41,060 nt of DNA from a virus, in the IMG/VR virus record IMGVR_UViG_3300025759_000211, positions 1 through 41,060 of that record; one strand, written 5' to 3'. Shown piece by piece: positions 14,949 through 22,184 of this stretch (position 1 is the first letter of the stretch; each line of letters begins with the position of its first letter). The notes under the pieces are model-generated. The model searched no databases. It saw only the letters and a list, made by a program, of their open reading frames with translations, and was not told the origin of the DNA. Position numbers and translations under genes: made by a program.

Positions 14949-15962
14949 ATGTCAATTGGTAATGGTGGAATAATTGGTCCAGATAATGATCCAACAACAA
15001 GCACTCAAAGTGAAGTAATAACCACTTTTAATGCTAGTGGTACTCTAACCACAGCAACCCATACACAAGAACTACAATATCTTATTATCGCAGGTGGCGG
15101 TGGTGGTGGAGGTCACCCTGTAGCTCCAACAGGTACTGTAGGAGATAGGGGTGGTGCTTCTTCTATAGCAGGAGTTCCTATTACAACTGTAGATACAGTT
15201 GGAGGCGGTGGTGGTAATACAGGTTTTTTTGTACCTGACCCCGGTGAACAACCCGGAGGTTCTGGCGGTGGCGGTGGTAGACGTCCTGCGGGTACTGGAA
15301 CTGCTGGTCAAGGTTTTAATGGAGGGGCTGGTATTAGAGGCAACGCAGGAGGAACAGACCTTACTGGTGGTGGAGGTGGTGCAGGTGCCGTAGGACAAGA
15401 CCATCAACCATTCAATTCTCCTATTGGTACAAAAAATGGAGATGGCGGAGCTGGTGTCGCATCATCAATAACAGGCTCACCCGTAACTAGAGCAGGCGGT
15501 GGCGGTGGTTCAAGTAATTATGTAAATAGTCCAATTCAAGTAGGTACTGGAGGCTCTGGTGGTGGCGGAAACGGAGGCAACCAAAGTTACACAGGCACTA
15601 GCGGTACAGCTAATACTGGCGGTGGTGGTGGCGGATGGTCTGATGGTATTACTGGTTTCCAAAACTTTGGAGCAGGTGGAGGAGCAGGTGGTTATAGATG
15701 TTCTGTTCCAGGAGAAAGCTCTGGAGGCGGTGCCTCGGCTGAACCTACACTAGCTGTAGTCGGTGGCACAAATTACACTATTACTGTTGGAGCTGGAGGC
15801 GCAGGAGCAGCAACACCTGCACCAAGTGGATCAAGCACCAATGGTGGTTCTGGCGTAGTGATTATTAAAGAGCCACAAGTAGATTTTGTATCTGGAGCTT
15901 CTGGTGTTTGGGGTTTAAATGAAGTTTACGAGTTTGTAAAAGCTGGTACTTGGACAAATTAA
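14949..15962 (+). CDS. Glycine-rich tail fibre adhesin
   Basis: A 337-residue protein taken from ATG 14949, which follows a GGAG ribosome site; an ATG at 14931 in the same frame would overlap the previous gene. Residues about 45-310 are extremely Gly-rich, with many runs of four to six Gly (AGGGGGGGHPV, VGGGGGNTG, TGGGGGGWSDG) separated by short variable segments. This matches Gly-rich adhesins whose polyglycine-II helices pack as a sandwich and display variable receptor-binding loops, as known for Salmonella phage S16 gp38. The start and end are ordinary beta sequence. It is the prime candidate for host receptor binding. Shadow frames in this gene are only consequences of its composition. 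Confidence 0.75.
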   Translation: MSIGNGGIIGPDNDPTTSTQSEVITTFNASGTLTTATHTQELQYLIIAGGGGGGGHPVAPTGTVGDRGGASSIAGVPITTVDTVGGGGGNTGFFVPDPGEQPGGSGGGGGRRPAGTGTAGQGFNGGAGIRGNAGGTDLTGGGGGAGAVGQDHQPFNSPIGTKNGDGGAGVASSITGSPVTRAGGGGGSSNYVNSPIQVGTGGSGGGGNGGNQSYTGTSGTANTGGGGGGWSDGITGFQNFGAGGGAGGYRCSVPGESSGGGASAEPTLAVVGGTNYTITVGAGGAGAATPAPSGSSTNGGSGVVIIKEPQVDFVSGASGVWGLNEVYEFVKAGTWTN

Positions 15963-15973
15963 AATAATAAAAA

Positions 15974-16594
15974 ATGAATCTTAAATGGTATTACTGGTAC
16001 TTTCAGTCAGCTATACCAGAAAGAATATGTGATGAAATAGTACGTTATGGTAAAGAGCAAGATCAAGAAATAGCTCTTACAGGTAATTTTCAAAAAGATA
16101 ATCTTACTGATACAGAACTAAAAAACATACAGAAAAAACGCAAATCTGATGTTGTTTGGATGTCAGACAGATGGATATATAACGAAATTCAACCCTACAT
16201 ATATCAAGCAAATACAAGTGCTGGTTGGAATTTTGAATGGGATTGGTCAGAGGCTTGCCAATTTACTGAATATAAAAAAGGACAATTTTATGATTGGCAC
16301 TGTGATTCGCGTGAAGAACCTTACAACAGTCCAGATAATATAAATACTCATGGTAAGCAAAGAAAACTTAGTATGACTGTATCACTCACTGACCCTAAAG
16401 AATACGAAGGTGGAGATTTAGAGTTTGATTTTAGAAATACAGACAAAGGCTCCCAACCAAGAATATGTAAAGAAATTAGAGAAAAAGGTAGTATAATTGT
16501 TTTTCCTTCTTTTGTTTGGCATAGAGTAAAGCCAGTTACAAAAGGGACAAGACACTCCTTAGTGTGTTGGAATTTGGGGTACCCTTATAAATGA
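15974..16594 (+). CDS. 2OG-Fe(II) oxygenase 1 (prolyl-hydroxylase type)
   Basis: 2-Oxoglutarate/Fe(II) dioxygenases hydroxylate or demethylate proteins, nucleic acids or small molecules. In this 206-residue double-stranded beta-helix protein the iron ligands appear as H109-C-D111 and H183 (FPSFVWHRV), with R193 well placed to bind 2-oxoglutarate (KGTRHSLVCW). Strand pattern SMTVSLTDPKEYEGGDLEF is typical of the prolyl 4-hydroxylase-like group found in T4-like and marine phages. It opens a run of four such genes after the adhesin gene, and its stop overlaps the next start. The substrate is unknown; proteins of the fibre or of the host are possible. Confidence 0.85.
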   Translation: MNLKWYYWYFQSAIPERICDEIVRYGKEQDQEIALTGNFQKDNLTDTELKNIQKKRKSDVVWMSDRWIYNEIQPYIYQANTSAGWNFEWDWSEACQFTEYKKGQFYDWHCDSREEPYNSPDNINTHGKQRKLSMTVSLTDPKEYEGGDLEFDFRNTDKGSQPRICKEIREKGSIIVFPSFVWHRVKPVTKGTRHSLVCWNLGYPYK

Positions 16595-17139
16595 TTAAAA
16601 ATCTAAAAAACCCAGTTACAGAAAGTTATAAAAATTTAAAAAATGTAGTATTAAGCAATAACTTCCCTTGGTATTACCTTGATAAAACTGTTTCTGATAC
16701 AGATGAAGAAGATATGGGTTTTTTTGCTCATTGTTTATTGGGCAGACCAACACATCAAAGTTATGGCAAACAAGTTCCTGCTATACCTGAAAGAGTATCT
16801 ACCTATTTTGATGAATGTTATTCTGTATTGAAAGAAATACTTGATTTTAACAACATAGATTTAGAAGTTATGTATCGTATGAATATAAACATGACGCCAC
16901 ATAGTTCCGTTAAATCTAGCATACCGCACATAGATCTAAATTTTCCTCACAAAGTCGTTATAGTTTATTTAACAAAATTTTCACAAGGTAGAACAATAGT
17001 ATTAGGAGAGGATAATCAAAAATTTTATTCAAATCCAAAAGAAAATAGTGTCATTATGTTTGACGGCAAACTCGAACATTATCAAGAATGTCCAGATATA
17101 GATGAAAAAAGAATAGTTATAGTTGCAAATTTTTTATGA
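16591..17139 (+). CDS. 2OG-Fe(II) oxygenase 2
   Basis: A 182-residue double-stranded beta-helix enzyme candidate. The facial triad is H113-I-D115 (IPHIDLNF) and H163 (KLEHYQE), with R174 (DEKRIVIVANF) as predicted 2-oxoglutarate-binding residue. Strand HKVVIVYLTKF precedes a substrate-loop-like segment. The first 60 residues are less conserved. It overlaps both neighbours by four bases, so it is translationally coupled to the first and third oxygenases. Sequence similarity between the tandem copies is low by eye, which argues against recent duplication. Substrate unknown. Confidence 0.75.
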   Translation: MIKNLKNPVTESYKNLKNVVLSNNFPWYYLDKTVSDTDEEDMGFFAHCLLGRPTHQSYGKQVPAIPERVSTYFDECYSVLKEILDFNNIDLEVMYRMNINMTPHSSVKSSIPHIDLNFPHKVVIVYLTKFSQGRTIVLGEDNQKFYSNPKENSVIMFDGKLEHYQECPDIDEKRIVIVANFL

Positions 17140-17753
17140 GTTTTAAAAAAGATAAATACCAAATAATTAAAAATGCTATATCAGAAGAATTAGCAGATTT
17201 TTGCTATCAGTATTTTTTAAATAAAAGAATGGTGGCAAGACATTTATTTGATGAAAAATATATATCTCAGTTTACCGAATACTTTGGTGTTTGGAACGAC
17301 CAACAAATACCTGAAACTTATTCACATTACGCTGATATAGTTATGGAAACTTTATTACAAAAGGTTAAACCAATTATGGAAAAAGAATCAGGTGTAAAGC
17401 TTATAGAAACTTATTCTTATGCAAGAATTTATAAAAATGGTGATGAACTTAAACGACATAAAGATAGACCTTCATGCGAAATATCTACTACTATGAATTT
17501 AGGCGGAGATGATTGGTCAATATTTTTAGAACCTTCAGGTAAAAAAGGTAAAGATGGTGTAGAGATTAAACTTAAACCTGGTGATATGCTTATGTATCGT
17601 GGTTGTGATTTAGAGCATTGGCGTGAGCCATTTCTGGGTAAAGACTGCGGGCAAGTATTTTTACACTACAACGATGCAAATGGTGAAAATGCTAAACAAA
17701 ATAAATTTGATGGCAGACCTATGATTGGATTACCTTCATATTTTAAACAATAA
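17136..17753 (+). CDS. 2OG-Fe(II) oxygenase 3
   Basis: A 205-residue protein with H108-K-D110 (ELKRHKDRPSC) and H161 (DLEHWREPF) as predicted iron ligands. It shows the conserved fold segments TMNLGGDDWSIFLEP and LKPGDMLMYRGCDLEHW. The usual Arg/Lys that binds the 2-oxoglutarate carboxylate is not obvious at its normal place, where CGQVFLHY is found; R163 two residues after the distal His could be considered, so cofactor binding needs testing. The LEHWREPF-type motif recurs in phage oxygenases of unknown substrate. Coupled to both neighbours. Confidence 0.75.
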   Translation: MSFKKDKYQIIKNAISEELADFCYQYFLNKRMVARHLFDEKYISQFTEYFGVWNDQQIPETYSHYADIVMETLLQKVKPIMEKESGVKLIETYSYARIYKNGDELKRHKDRPSCEISTTMNLGGDDWSIFLEPSGKKGKDGVEIKLKPGDMLMYRGCDLEHWREPFLGKDCGQVFLHYNDANGENAKQNKFDGRPMIGLPSYFKQ

Positions 17754-18250
17754 TGTACGAAACTTATTATTGTGACATTTTAAAAAAAATAAATACTAAT
17801 AAATTTCATAAAAAACTGCGGCATTTTATTAAAAATAACCCGTGTTGCAAAGACTATCCAAAATGCGAACACGCAAGAATACAATCTAACGGAACTCTAT
17901 ACAAAGACTACAAACAACTAAATCAATCTATTGATAATACTGTATCTAAATATTTAGGTTATCAGCCAAATATTTTACATAAAAAATGTTGGGTGTTTTT
18001 AAATAAAGCAGGCGAAAAAATAGATTCAATAAGGCATAACCACGCAGATACTTGTCAAAACTTTAATATTTCAGCAATAGCTTATTTAACTGAAACAAAT
18101 TTTGGCACCGTATTTAGCGACAGTAATAAAATAAAACCTGTAATTAATTGTTGGAATTTATTTGATTCAAGGCTATATCATCAAGCTGAAAAAGGAATAC
18201 CTAAAATAGATAGATATGTATTAGCTTTTGACGTAGCCATAGGCGATTAA
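17753..18250 (+). CDS. 2OG-Fe(II) oxygenase-like protein 4 (HxH type)
   Basis: A 165-residue protein with a putative double-stranded beta-helix: H95-N-H97 (IRHNHADTC), strand ISAIAYLTETNFGTVF, distal H143 (DSRLYHQAE) and R154 (IDRYVLAFDV). The H-x-H first motif in place of H-x-D resembles 2OG-FeII_Oxy_5-like proteins (HxHP type). A Cys-rich N-terminal segment (PCCKDYPKCEH, about 30-40) could bind metal. It is the last of four oxygenase-like genes and is followed by a small gap. Assignment is weaker than for its three neighbours; a plain cupin is the alternative. Confidence 0.6.
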   Translation: MYETYYCDILKKINTNKFHKKLRHFIKNNPCCKDYPKCEHARIQSNGTLYKDYKQLNQSIDNTVSKYLGYQPNILHKKCWVFLNKAGEKIDSIRHNHADTCQNFNISAIAYLTETNFGTVFSDSNKIKPVINCWNLFDSRLYHQAEKGIPKIDRYVLAFDVAIGD

Positions 18251-18262
18251 ACTTTTTTGCAC

Positions 18263-18292
18263 TATAATAAAATAAATCTGAAAATACAGATT
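18263..18292 (+). promoter_or_regulatory. Weak promoter-like box and hairpin
   Basis: The 61-base gap before the 53-residue gene holds a perfect TATAAT (18263-18268) but no good -35 box at the usual distance, and a 6-base inverted repeat (AATCTG, 18275-18280; CAGATT, 18287-18292) upstream of the ribosome site AAAGGAGAAAG. It could be an internal promoter that separates the oxygenase run from the following genes. Confidence 0.25.
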
Positions 18293-18311
18293 AAAATAAA
18301 GGAGAAAGTAT

Positions 18312-18473
18312 ATGACAACTTTAAATATAATCGCTTGGGTTACAGCTATAATTTCAATAGCTTCAGTTGTAGCAGCAATAACACCTACTCCACGGGATGA
18401 TCACTGGTTTAGTCATTTATATAAAATAATTGACTGGTGTGCACTAAATGTGTTGAAAGCAAAGGATAAGTAA
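18312..18473 (+). CDS. Small single-pass membrane protein
   Basis: A 53-residue protein with a hydrophobic helix at about residues 5-24 (NIIAWVTAIISIASVVAAIT) followed by TPTPRDDHWFSHLYKIIDW and a basic end. This layout, a short membrane anchor followed by a PRDD-type turn and amphipathic helix, is common for small proteins in marine phages and has been loosely linked to holins. A very good ribosome site (AAAGGAGAAAGTAT) precedes ATG 18312. Function unknown. It is a further holin or antiholin candidate besides the genes at 19818, 24961 and 25173. Confidence 0.7.
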   Translation: MTTLNIIAWVTAIISIASVVAAITPTPRDDHWFSHLYKIIDWCALNVLKAKDK

Positions 18474-18474
18474 C

Positions 18475-18651
18475 ATGGGTATTTTTTCAAAACTATGGGA
18501 CAAAATGACTGGCACTGAAAAAGTAAAAGTAAGAGCCAGGAATAAAAAAGGGCACTATGTTGCAGACGATAAATCTACTCCAGATGTCAATGAAGCCTAT
18601 ACTATAAAAAGAGTAAAGAAAAAGAAAACCTTTACTGATAACAGTGGCTAA
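18475..18651 (+). CDS. Small basic conserved phage protein
   Basis: A 58-residue basic soluble protein (MGIFSKLWDKMTGTEKVKVR, then KKGHYVADDKSTPDVNEAYT) ending in a Lys-rich tail (KRVKKKKTF). It begins two bases after the preceding stop and overlaps the GTG start of the nuclease gene by eight bases. Such proteins are frequent next to SNase genes in marine phages; no function is known. The translation was read directly and has no internal stops. Confidence 0.65.
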   Translation: MGIFSKLWDKMTGTEKVKVRARNKKGHYVADDKSTPDVNEAYTIKRVKKKKTFTDNSG

Positions 18652-19024
18652 ATCTCCTGATGCGTTTGTTTATAACGCAACATTAGAAAGGATCGTAGAC
18701 GGTGATACATTTGATTGCTGTCTCGATCTGGGCTTTGATGTAAAGCTACACAAACAACGCGTTCGTCTACACGGTATAGATACACCAGAATCAAGAACCA
18801 AGGATCTAGCAGAAAAGAAGCTAGGACTGGCCGCAAAAGAAAGACTCAAAGAACTTTGCACAGGTAAATTTAAAATTAAATCTCTTGGCAAAGGCAAGTA
18901 TGGTCGTATACTAGGTATACCATATACTGAAGATGGCAAAGATATTTGCCAGATGTTAATTAAAGAAGGTCATGCAGTAGAATACCACGGAGGCACTAAA
19001 ACCAAAGTTTGGGGTGATTATTAA
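18644..19024 (+). CDS. SNase-like thermonuclease
   Basis: A 126-residue staphylococcal-nuclease-like (TNase/OB-fold) enzyme that would cut DNA or RNA in a calcium-dependent manner. The family core is complete: VDGDT at 18-22 (metal ligand D21), RLHGIDTPE at 41-49 (R41, D46, E49) and YGRIL at 86-90 (R88), matching the catalytic Arg/Glu/Arg and Asp ligands of nuclease A. There is no signal peptide, so it acts in the cell or is carried in particles. It is read from GTG 18644, overlapping the previous gene. Likely used to degrade host DNA or recycle nucleotides; a role in DNA ejection is also possible. Confidence 0.85.
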   Translation: MAKSPDAFVYNATLERIVDGDTFDCCLDLGFDVKLHKQRVRLHGIDTPESRTKDLAEKKLGLAAKERLKELCTGKFKIKSLGKGKYGRILGIPYTEDGKDICQMLIKEGHAVEYHGGTKTKVWGDY

Positions 19025-19818
19025 TGGCACAAGAAGTTTCATCAATATCTAGAGTTGGCACAACAGAACCTTTTGAACTACAAGTATCGAGAGGACAAGT
19101 TGCTTTTCATAAAACACAATTTAAGTTTGGTTTTAATCCTGATATAGATGATTCTTTAGAAACCGTATGGGCTGAAGGTGGTTTATATAGTTATTTAACT
19201 TCTGCTACAGTCTTAAAAATATCTAGCTCTTCAGCAAACGACACCTCAGCAGGTACTGGAGCAAGAACCATAACTATTAGTGGTCTTGATGCTAATTATG
19301 ACGAGATAAGTGAATCCGTTACTCTTAATGGTCAAACAGCAGTAAATACTACACAATCTTTTTTAAGAGTATTCAGAATGATTGTCGATACAGCAGGATC
19401 TGGTGGTCAAAACGCTGGAGTTATATATGCAGGTACGGGTACAGTTACTTCTGGTGTACCAGCTAATAAATATGGGACTATAGCTGTAGGTGATAATCAA
19501 ACGCTTATGTGTTTTTGGACTGTGCCTAGAGGTTATAACGCTTATTTATATGAAGTCGACATTAGCATGAACACTGAGGTAGCTAATAAATACGGTACAG
19601 TATCCTTGGTAGCAAGACCAGAGGGCGGAGTTTTTAACGTCAAAGATAAGTTTGCTTTATCACAAGATATTATTCATCAAGAGTTTAAACACCCAATAAA
19701 GTTTTCAGAAAAAACCGATTTAGAAATAAGAGCCATAGCTAGTAGCTCAAACGCAAATCTTGCAGTGTCTGCTTCTATGGATTTTATTTATATAGAAAAA
19801 AGACCTTTCCCTGCATAG
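19024..19818 (+). CDS. Virion-type protein, beta-rich
   Basis: A 264-residue protein rich in Ser, Thr, Gly and Val (SISRVGTTEPFELQVSRGQV, then GARTITISGLDANYDEISES), with a C-terminal segment that includes WTVPRGYNAYLYEVDISMN. Predicted beta strands predominate and there is no signal peptide. The WTVPxGY-type motif recurs in conserved structural proteins of marine phages. It lies between the nuclease and the membrane protein gene, and its stop overlaps the next GTG start. Probably a tail or capsid component; the particle position cannot be assigned. Confidence 0.6.
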   Translation: MAQEVSSISRVGTTEPFELQVSRGQVAFHKTQFKFGFNPDIDDSLETVWAEGGLYSYLTSATVLKISSSSANDTSAGTGARTITISGLDANYDEISESVTLNGQTAVNTTQSFLRVFRMIVDTAGSGGQNAGVIYAGTGTVTSGVPANKYGTIAVGDNQTLMCFWTVPRGYNAYLYEVDISMNTEVANKYGTVSLVARPEGGVFNVKDKFALSQDIIHQEFKHPIKFSEKTDLEIRAIASSSNANLAVSASMDFIYIEKRPFPA

Positions 19819-20168
19819 TGGATTCAGCAGTAACCATAATTCAAGAGGTAGGATTTCCTATCGCAGCAGCAATAGGTCTTGGTTGGTTTATATACAAACT
19901 GGTTATACGTATTGTTGATGGCATGGAAGCCAAACTAGACACTGTTGATGAAAAAGTAGAATCACAGATAGCGTCTATAGAAGAACGTCTAGGCACAAAA
20001 CTTGACTCACAGCATGGTATTTTAGTAGCCTTAATAGACAGAGTGCGTAGTTTAGATAATGAAATCATACGCCAGGACACACTAATTAAAACAATATTAG
20101 GTGTGCCACAACTAATAGATAGCAATAAAATTGCTAAGGCTGATAGAGATGACCAAAGAAAAGACTAA
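19818..20168 (+). CDS. Holin-like small membrane protein
   Basis: A 116-residue protein with one membrane segment (VGFPIAAAIGLGWFIYKLVI, about 11-30) followed by a long charged helix (about 35-100), an organisation like BhlA/UviB-type holin-like proteins. It is read from GTG 19818, overlapping the preceding stop (TAGTG). The helical part may form coiled coils. It immediately precedes the CsgF-like gene, overlapping it by 20 bases. Either it is a holin or antiholin, or a membrane adaptor for the secretion cassette. The holin family resemblance is by topology only. Confidence 0.5.
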   Translation: MDSAVTIIQEVGFPIAAAIGLGWFIYKLVIRIVDGMEAKLDTVDEKVESQIASIEERLGTKLDSQHGILVALIDRVRSLDNEIIRQDTLIKTILGVPQLIDSNKIAKADRDDQRKD

Positions 20169-20661
20169 AAAACAATTAGAAAAAGAACAGCTTGAAAAAG
20201 ATAGATTGCTGTGGTCAATAGTGCTTATTGGCATAATTTTAATAATTGGTATTTTTGTACAAAACATAAAGGCTGATCAGATCGTTCACAAATTTAAGTC
20301 ACCTAGCTTTAGTGGTGTTGGCACGTCTAGTCACTATTTAACAATAGAGAACCAGCAGTACACCAGAAAACTTACAATAAAAGAAGAAATCAAAGCACTA
20401 CAAGAACAAATAGAAAGAGATAAAGAAAACACTACACTAGCTCGTTTTTTGCGTAATTTAGAATCAAGAATCTATGCACAACTATCACGACAATTAGTGG
20501 ATAATCTATTTGGTGAAACACCACAAACGGAAGGCACTATAGAACTCGAAGGTAATACTATAGAATATACATCTGATGGACAATTTATTACATTACGAAT
20601 AACCGATGCTGATGGAAATGTCACCGAGATTACTTTGCCTATTGGTTCTTTTACTTTCTAG
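20149..20661 (+). CDS. csgF: CsgF-like curli assembly factor
   Basis: CsgF binds the outer face of the CsgG channel and, in E. coli, inserts its N-terminal segment into the pore and helps nucleate curli at the surface. This 170-residue protein has a charged N-terminus (1-19), a hydrophobic segment (20-37), then the diagnostic CsgF sequence with F-K-S-P-S-F-S-G (HKFKSPSFSG, 47-56; compare FRNPNFGG), a helical linker (74-121), and a C-terminal beta domain (GTIELEGNTIEYTSDGQFIT, about 129-148; then ITDADGNVTEITLP). ATG 20149 is preferred over TTG 20131 because it follows AAGG and starts a normal N-terminus. The long charged n-region is unusual for a secreted CsgF. It may be cleaved after A42 or stay membrane anchored. 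Overlaps csgG by 56 bases. Confidence 0.75.
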   Translation: MTKEKTKKQLEKEQLEKDRLLWSIVLIGIILIIGIFVQNIKADQIVHKFKSPSFSGVGTSSHYLTIENQQYTRKLTIKEEIKALQEQIERDKENTTLARFLRNLESRIYAQLSRQLVDNLFGETPQTEGTIELEGNTIEYTSDGQFITLRITDADGNVTEITLPIGSFTF

Positions 20662-21463
20662 TTGCTCTATATTTGACCAGTTTGAAGATACATACGAGCA
20701 AAGGTTTAAACAACACAACATAGTTTCTATCCAGGAACTTCAATCAGATAAATTAAAAAACGCACCTATACCAAAGGTTAGACCTGTTGTTGCTGTATAT
20801 CCTTTGGCTTTCACAGATCAAACAGGTCAACGTAAATCAAACTCTGAGTTTGCTTTGTTCAGTACGGCTATAACTCAACAACCTAATGCTTTACTTATAA
20901 GAGCCTTAAAACACGCTGGTAACGGACAGTTTTTTAGGGTTGTAGAAAGAGTTGGTTTAGATAATTTAACCAAAGAAAGACAGCTTATACGTTCGGCAAG
21001 AGAGCAATTTGCTTCTGAAGAAGAAAAAAAGAAACAATTAGCACCATTACTCTTTGCAGGCATACTTATAGAAGGTGCAGTAATATCATACGAAGCAAAC
21101 CTTGAATCTGGTGGATCAGGAGCTCGTTATCTAGGCATTGGTAATAGTGTTCAGTATAGAGAGGATAATATAACTGTAAGTCTACGCATGATTTCTGTAG
21201 CAACAGGAGAAGTATTATTAGAAGTTCTTAGTCAAAAAACCATATTTAGTTATGGTAAAACCAATGATGTATTCAGGTTTATTGAAATGGACACAGAGCT
21301 CGTAGAGATAGAGTTAGGCAACGCTAGAAACGAATCGTCTACCATAGCCCTCATGAAAGCTATTGAAGGTGGTGTTCTTGAGATAATTAACCAGGGTTTT
21401 GACAAAGGTTATTGGGTTTTACAAACAGAAGAAGTAGGAGTAGAATCGAGTGATGAAGAATAA
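20606..21463 (+). CDS. csgG: CsgG-like curli secretion channel lipoprotein
   Basis: CsgG forms the nonameric outer-membrane pore of type VIII (curli) secretion. This 285-residue protein closely follows the E. coli sequence as I recall it: lipobox LSSC with acylated C20, strand VVAVYPLAF.DQTGQ (61-75), FSTAITQQPNALLIRALK (85-102), FRVVERVGLDNLTKERQLIR (110-129), the signature SGGSGARYLGIG (168-179) and C-terminal GVLEIINQGFDKGYWVLQ (256-273). Of the constriction residues known in E. coli (Tyr51, Asn55, Phe56 of the mature protein), only the Phe appears kept (F85). A one-residue insertion precedes it. ATGs at 20606, 20612 and 20618 all give a lipoprotein signal. The start region lies inside the end of csgF, and the stop overlaps the next gene. 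Phage-borne csgG is unusual. Confidence 0.88.
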   Translation: MLMEMSPRLLCLLVLLLSSCSIFDQFEDTYEQRFKQHNIVSIQELQSDKLKNAPIPKVRPVVAVYPLAFTDQTGQRKSNSEFALFSTAITQQPNALLIRALKHAGNGQFFRVVERVGLDNLTKERQLIRSAREQFASEEEKKKQLAPLLFAGILIEGAVISYEANLESGGSGARYLGIGNSVQYREDNITVSLRMISVATGEVLLEVLSQKTIFSYGKTNDVFRFIEMDTELVEIELGNARNESSTIALMKAIEGGVLEIINQGFDKGYWVLQTEEVGVESSDEE

Positions 21464-22184
21464 ACTAACGTGCTTATTTCTTGTTTTTTCTTTTGTTCAC
21501 GTTGCAGCTGACAATGAAATTTACATAGATCAAAACGGAAATACTGCATCTATAGATCTAGAACAGTTAGGTAGTTCTAACCTTATTGGTGGAACCGAAG
21601 CTGTTTCTGGCACCATGACTGCTCTTGACCTTGATGGTGTAAGCATGACACTAGATATAAATCAAATCGGTTCAAGCAACTTATTTAGATCAGACGCTAT
21701 TGATGGCGATAACTTTACTGGATTTTTTGAGTTTGATGGTGATAGCAATGTTATGGATATATTGCTTAACAGCACAGGACTTATAAGTGCTGATTATGTT
21801 AATTTAATGATTGATGTCACTGGCAGTAGTAACGAATTTGATATAAAAATAGCTGAAAATGCAGATTCATCTTACCTTGATTTAGACTACACTATATTAG
21901 GTGGTTCTAATCAATTTGATATAGATATTGATTATGCTAATGCTATTAATTTTGTTGATATTAATGGTAGTTCAAACGTCTTTAACTTTACTGGAAGTGG
22001 TTATTCAGGGAATACATCATCTGATTCAGCATATTTTTATATGGACTTAGATGGAAGCAGTAACACATTTAACATTATACAGTCATCAACACTAGCAAGG
22101 GATTGGTTAAAAATTGAAGGCACTACTTCTAATAGTAATATTTGTATCACACAAAACGATGGGGGAACCTCAACAAGCTGTTGA
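21453..22184 (+). CDS. Secreted curlin-like repeat protein
   Basis: A 243-residue exported protein. It has a signal peptide (MKNKLTCLFLVFSFVHVAA, likely cleaved near A19/D20) followed by a repetitive Asp/Asn/Ser-rich domain. The tetrad G-(S/D/G)-S-N occurs seven times, at 40, 73, 96, 124, 150, 172 and 201, each with flanking strand-forming residues (for example LEQLGSSNLIGG, INQIGSSNLF, VTGSSNEFDI). The first and last units contain the curlin-type QxGxxN pattern. It follows csgF and csgG, so it is the obvious secretion substrate and candidate amyloid subunit, though repeats are longer and more acidic than in CsgA. The last 11 residues of CsgG and the start codon overlap. ATG 21453 was chosen over GTG 21450. 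It ends with C227-x... and a terminal Cys pair (C231, C243) of unknown use. Confidence 0.7.
   Translation: MKNKLTCLFLVFSFVHVAADNEIYIDQNGNTASIDLEQLGSSNLIGGTEAVSGTMTALDLDGVSMTLDINQIGSSNLFRSDAIDGDNFTGFFEFDGDSNVMDILLNSTGLISADYVNLMIDVTGSSNEFDIKIAENADSSYLDLDYTILGGSNQFDIDIDYANAINFVDINGSSNVFNFTGSGYSGNTSSDSAYFYMDLDGSSNTFNIIQSSTLARDWLKIEGTTSNSNICITQNDGGTSTSC

Noticed and set aside
15072-15753. Several other frames open through the Gly-rich adhesin gene
   Set aside because: GGN repeats keep all frames open. Products are repetitive Val/Glu or Ser/Thr chains without signals.
20131-20148. CsgF-like start at TTG 20131
   Set aside because: Adds LRLIE before the natural MTKEK start; ATG 20149 has AAGG upstream.
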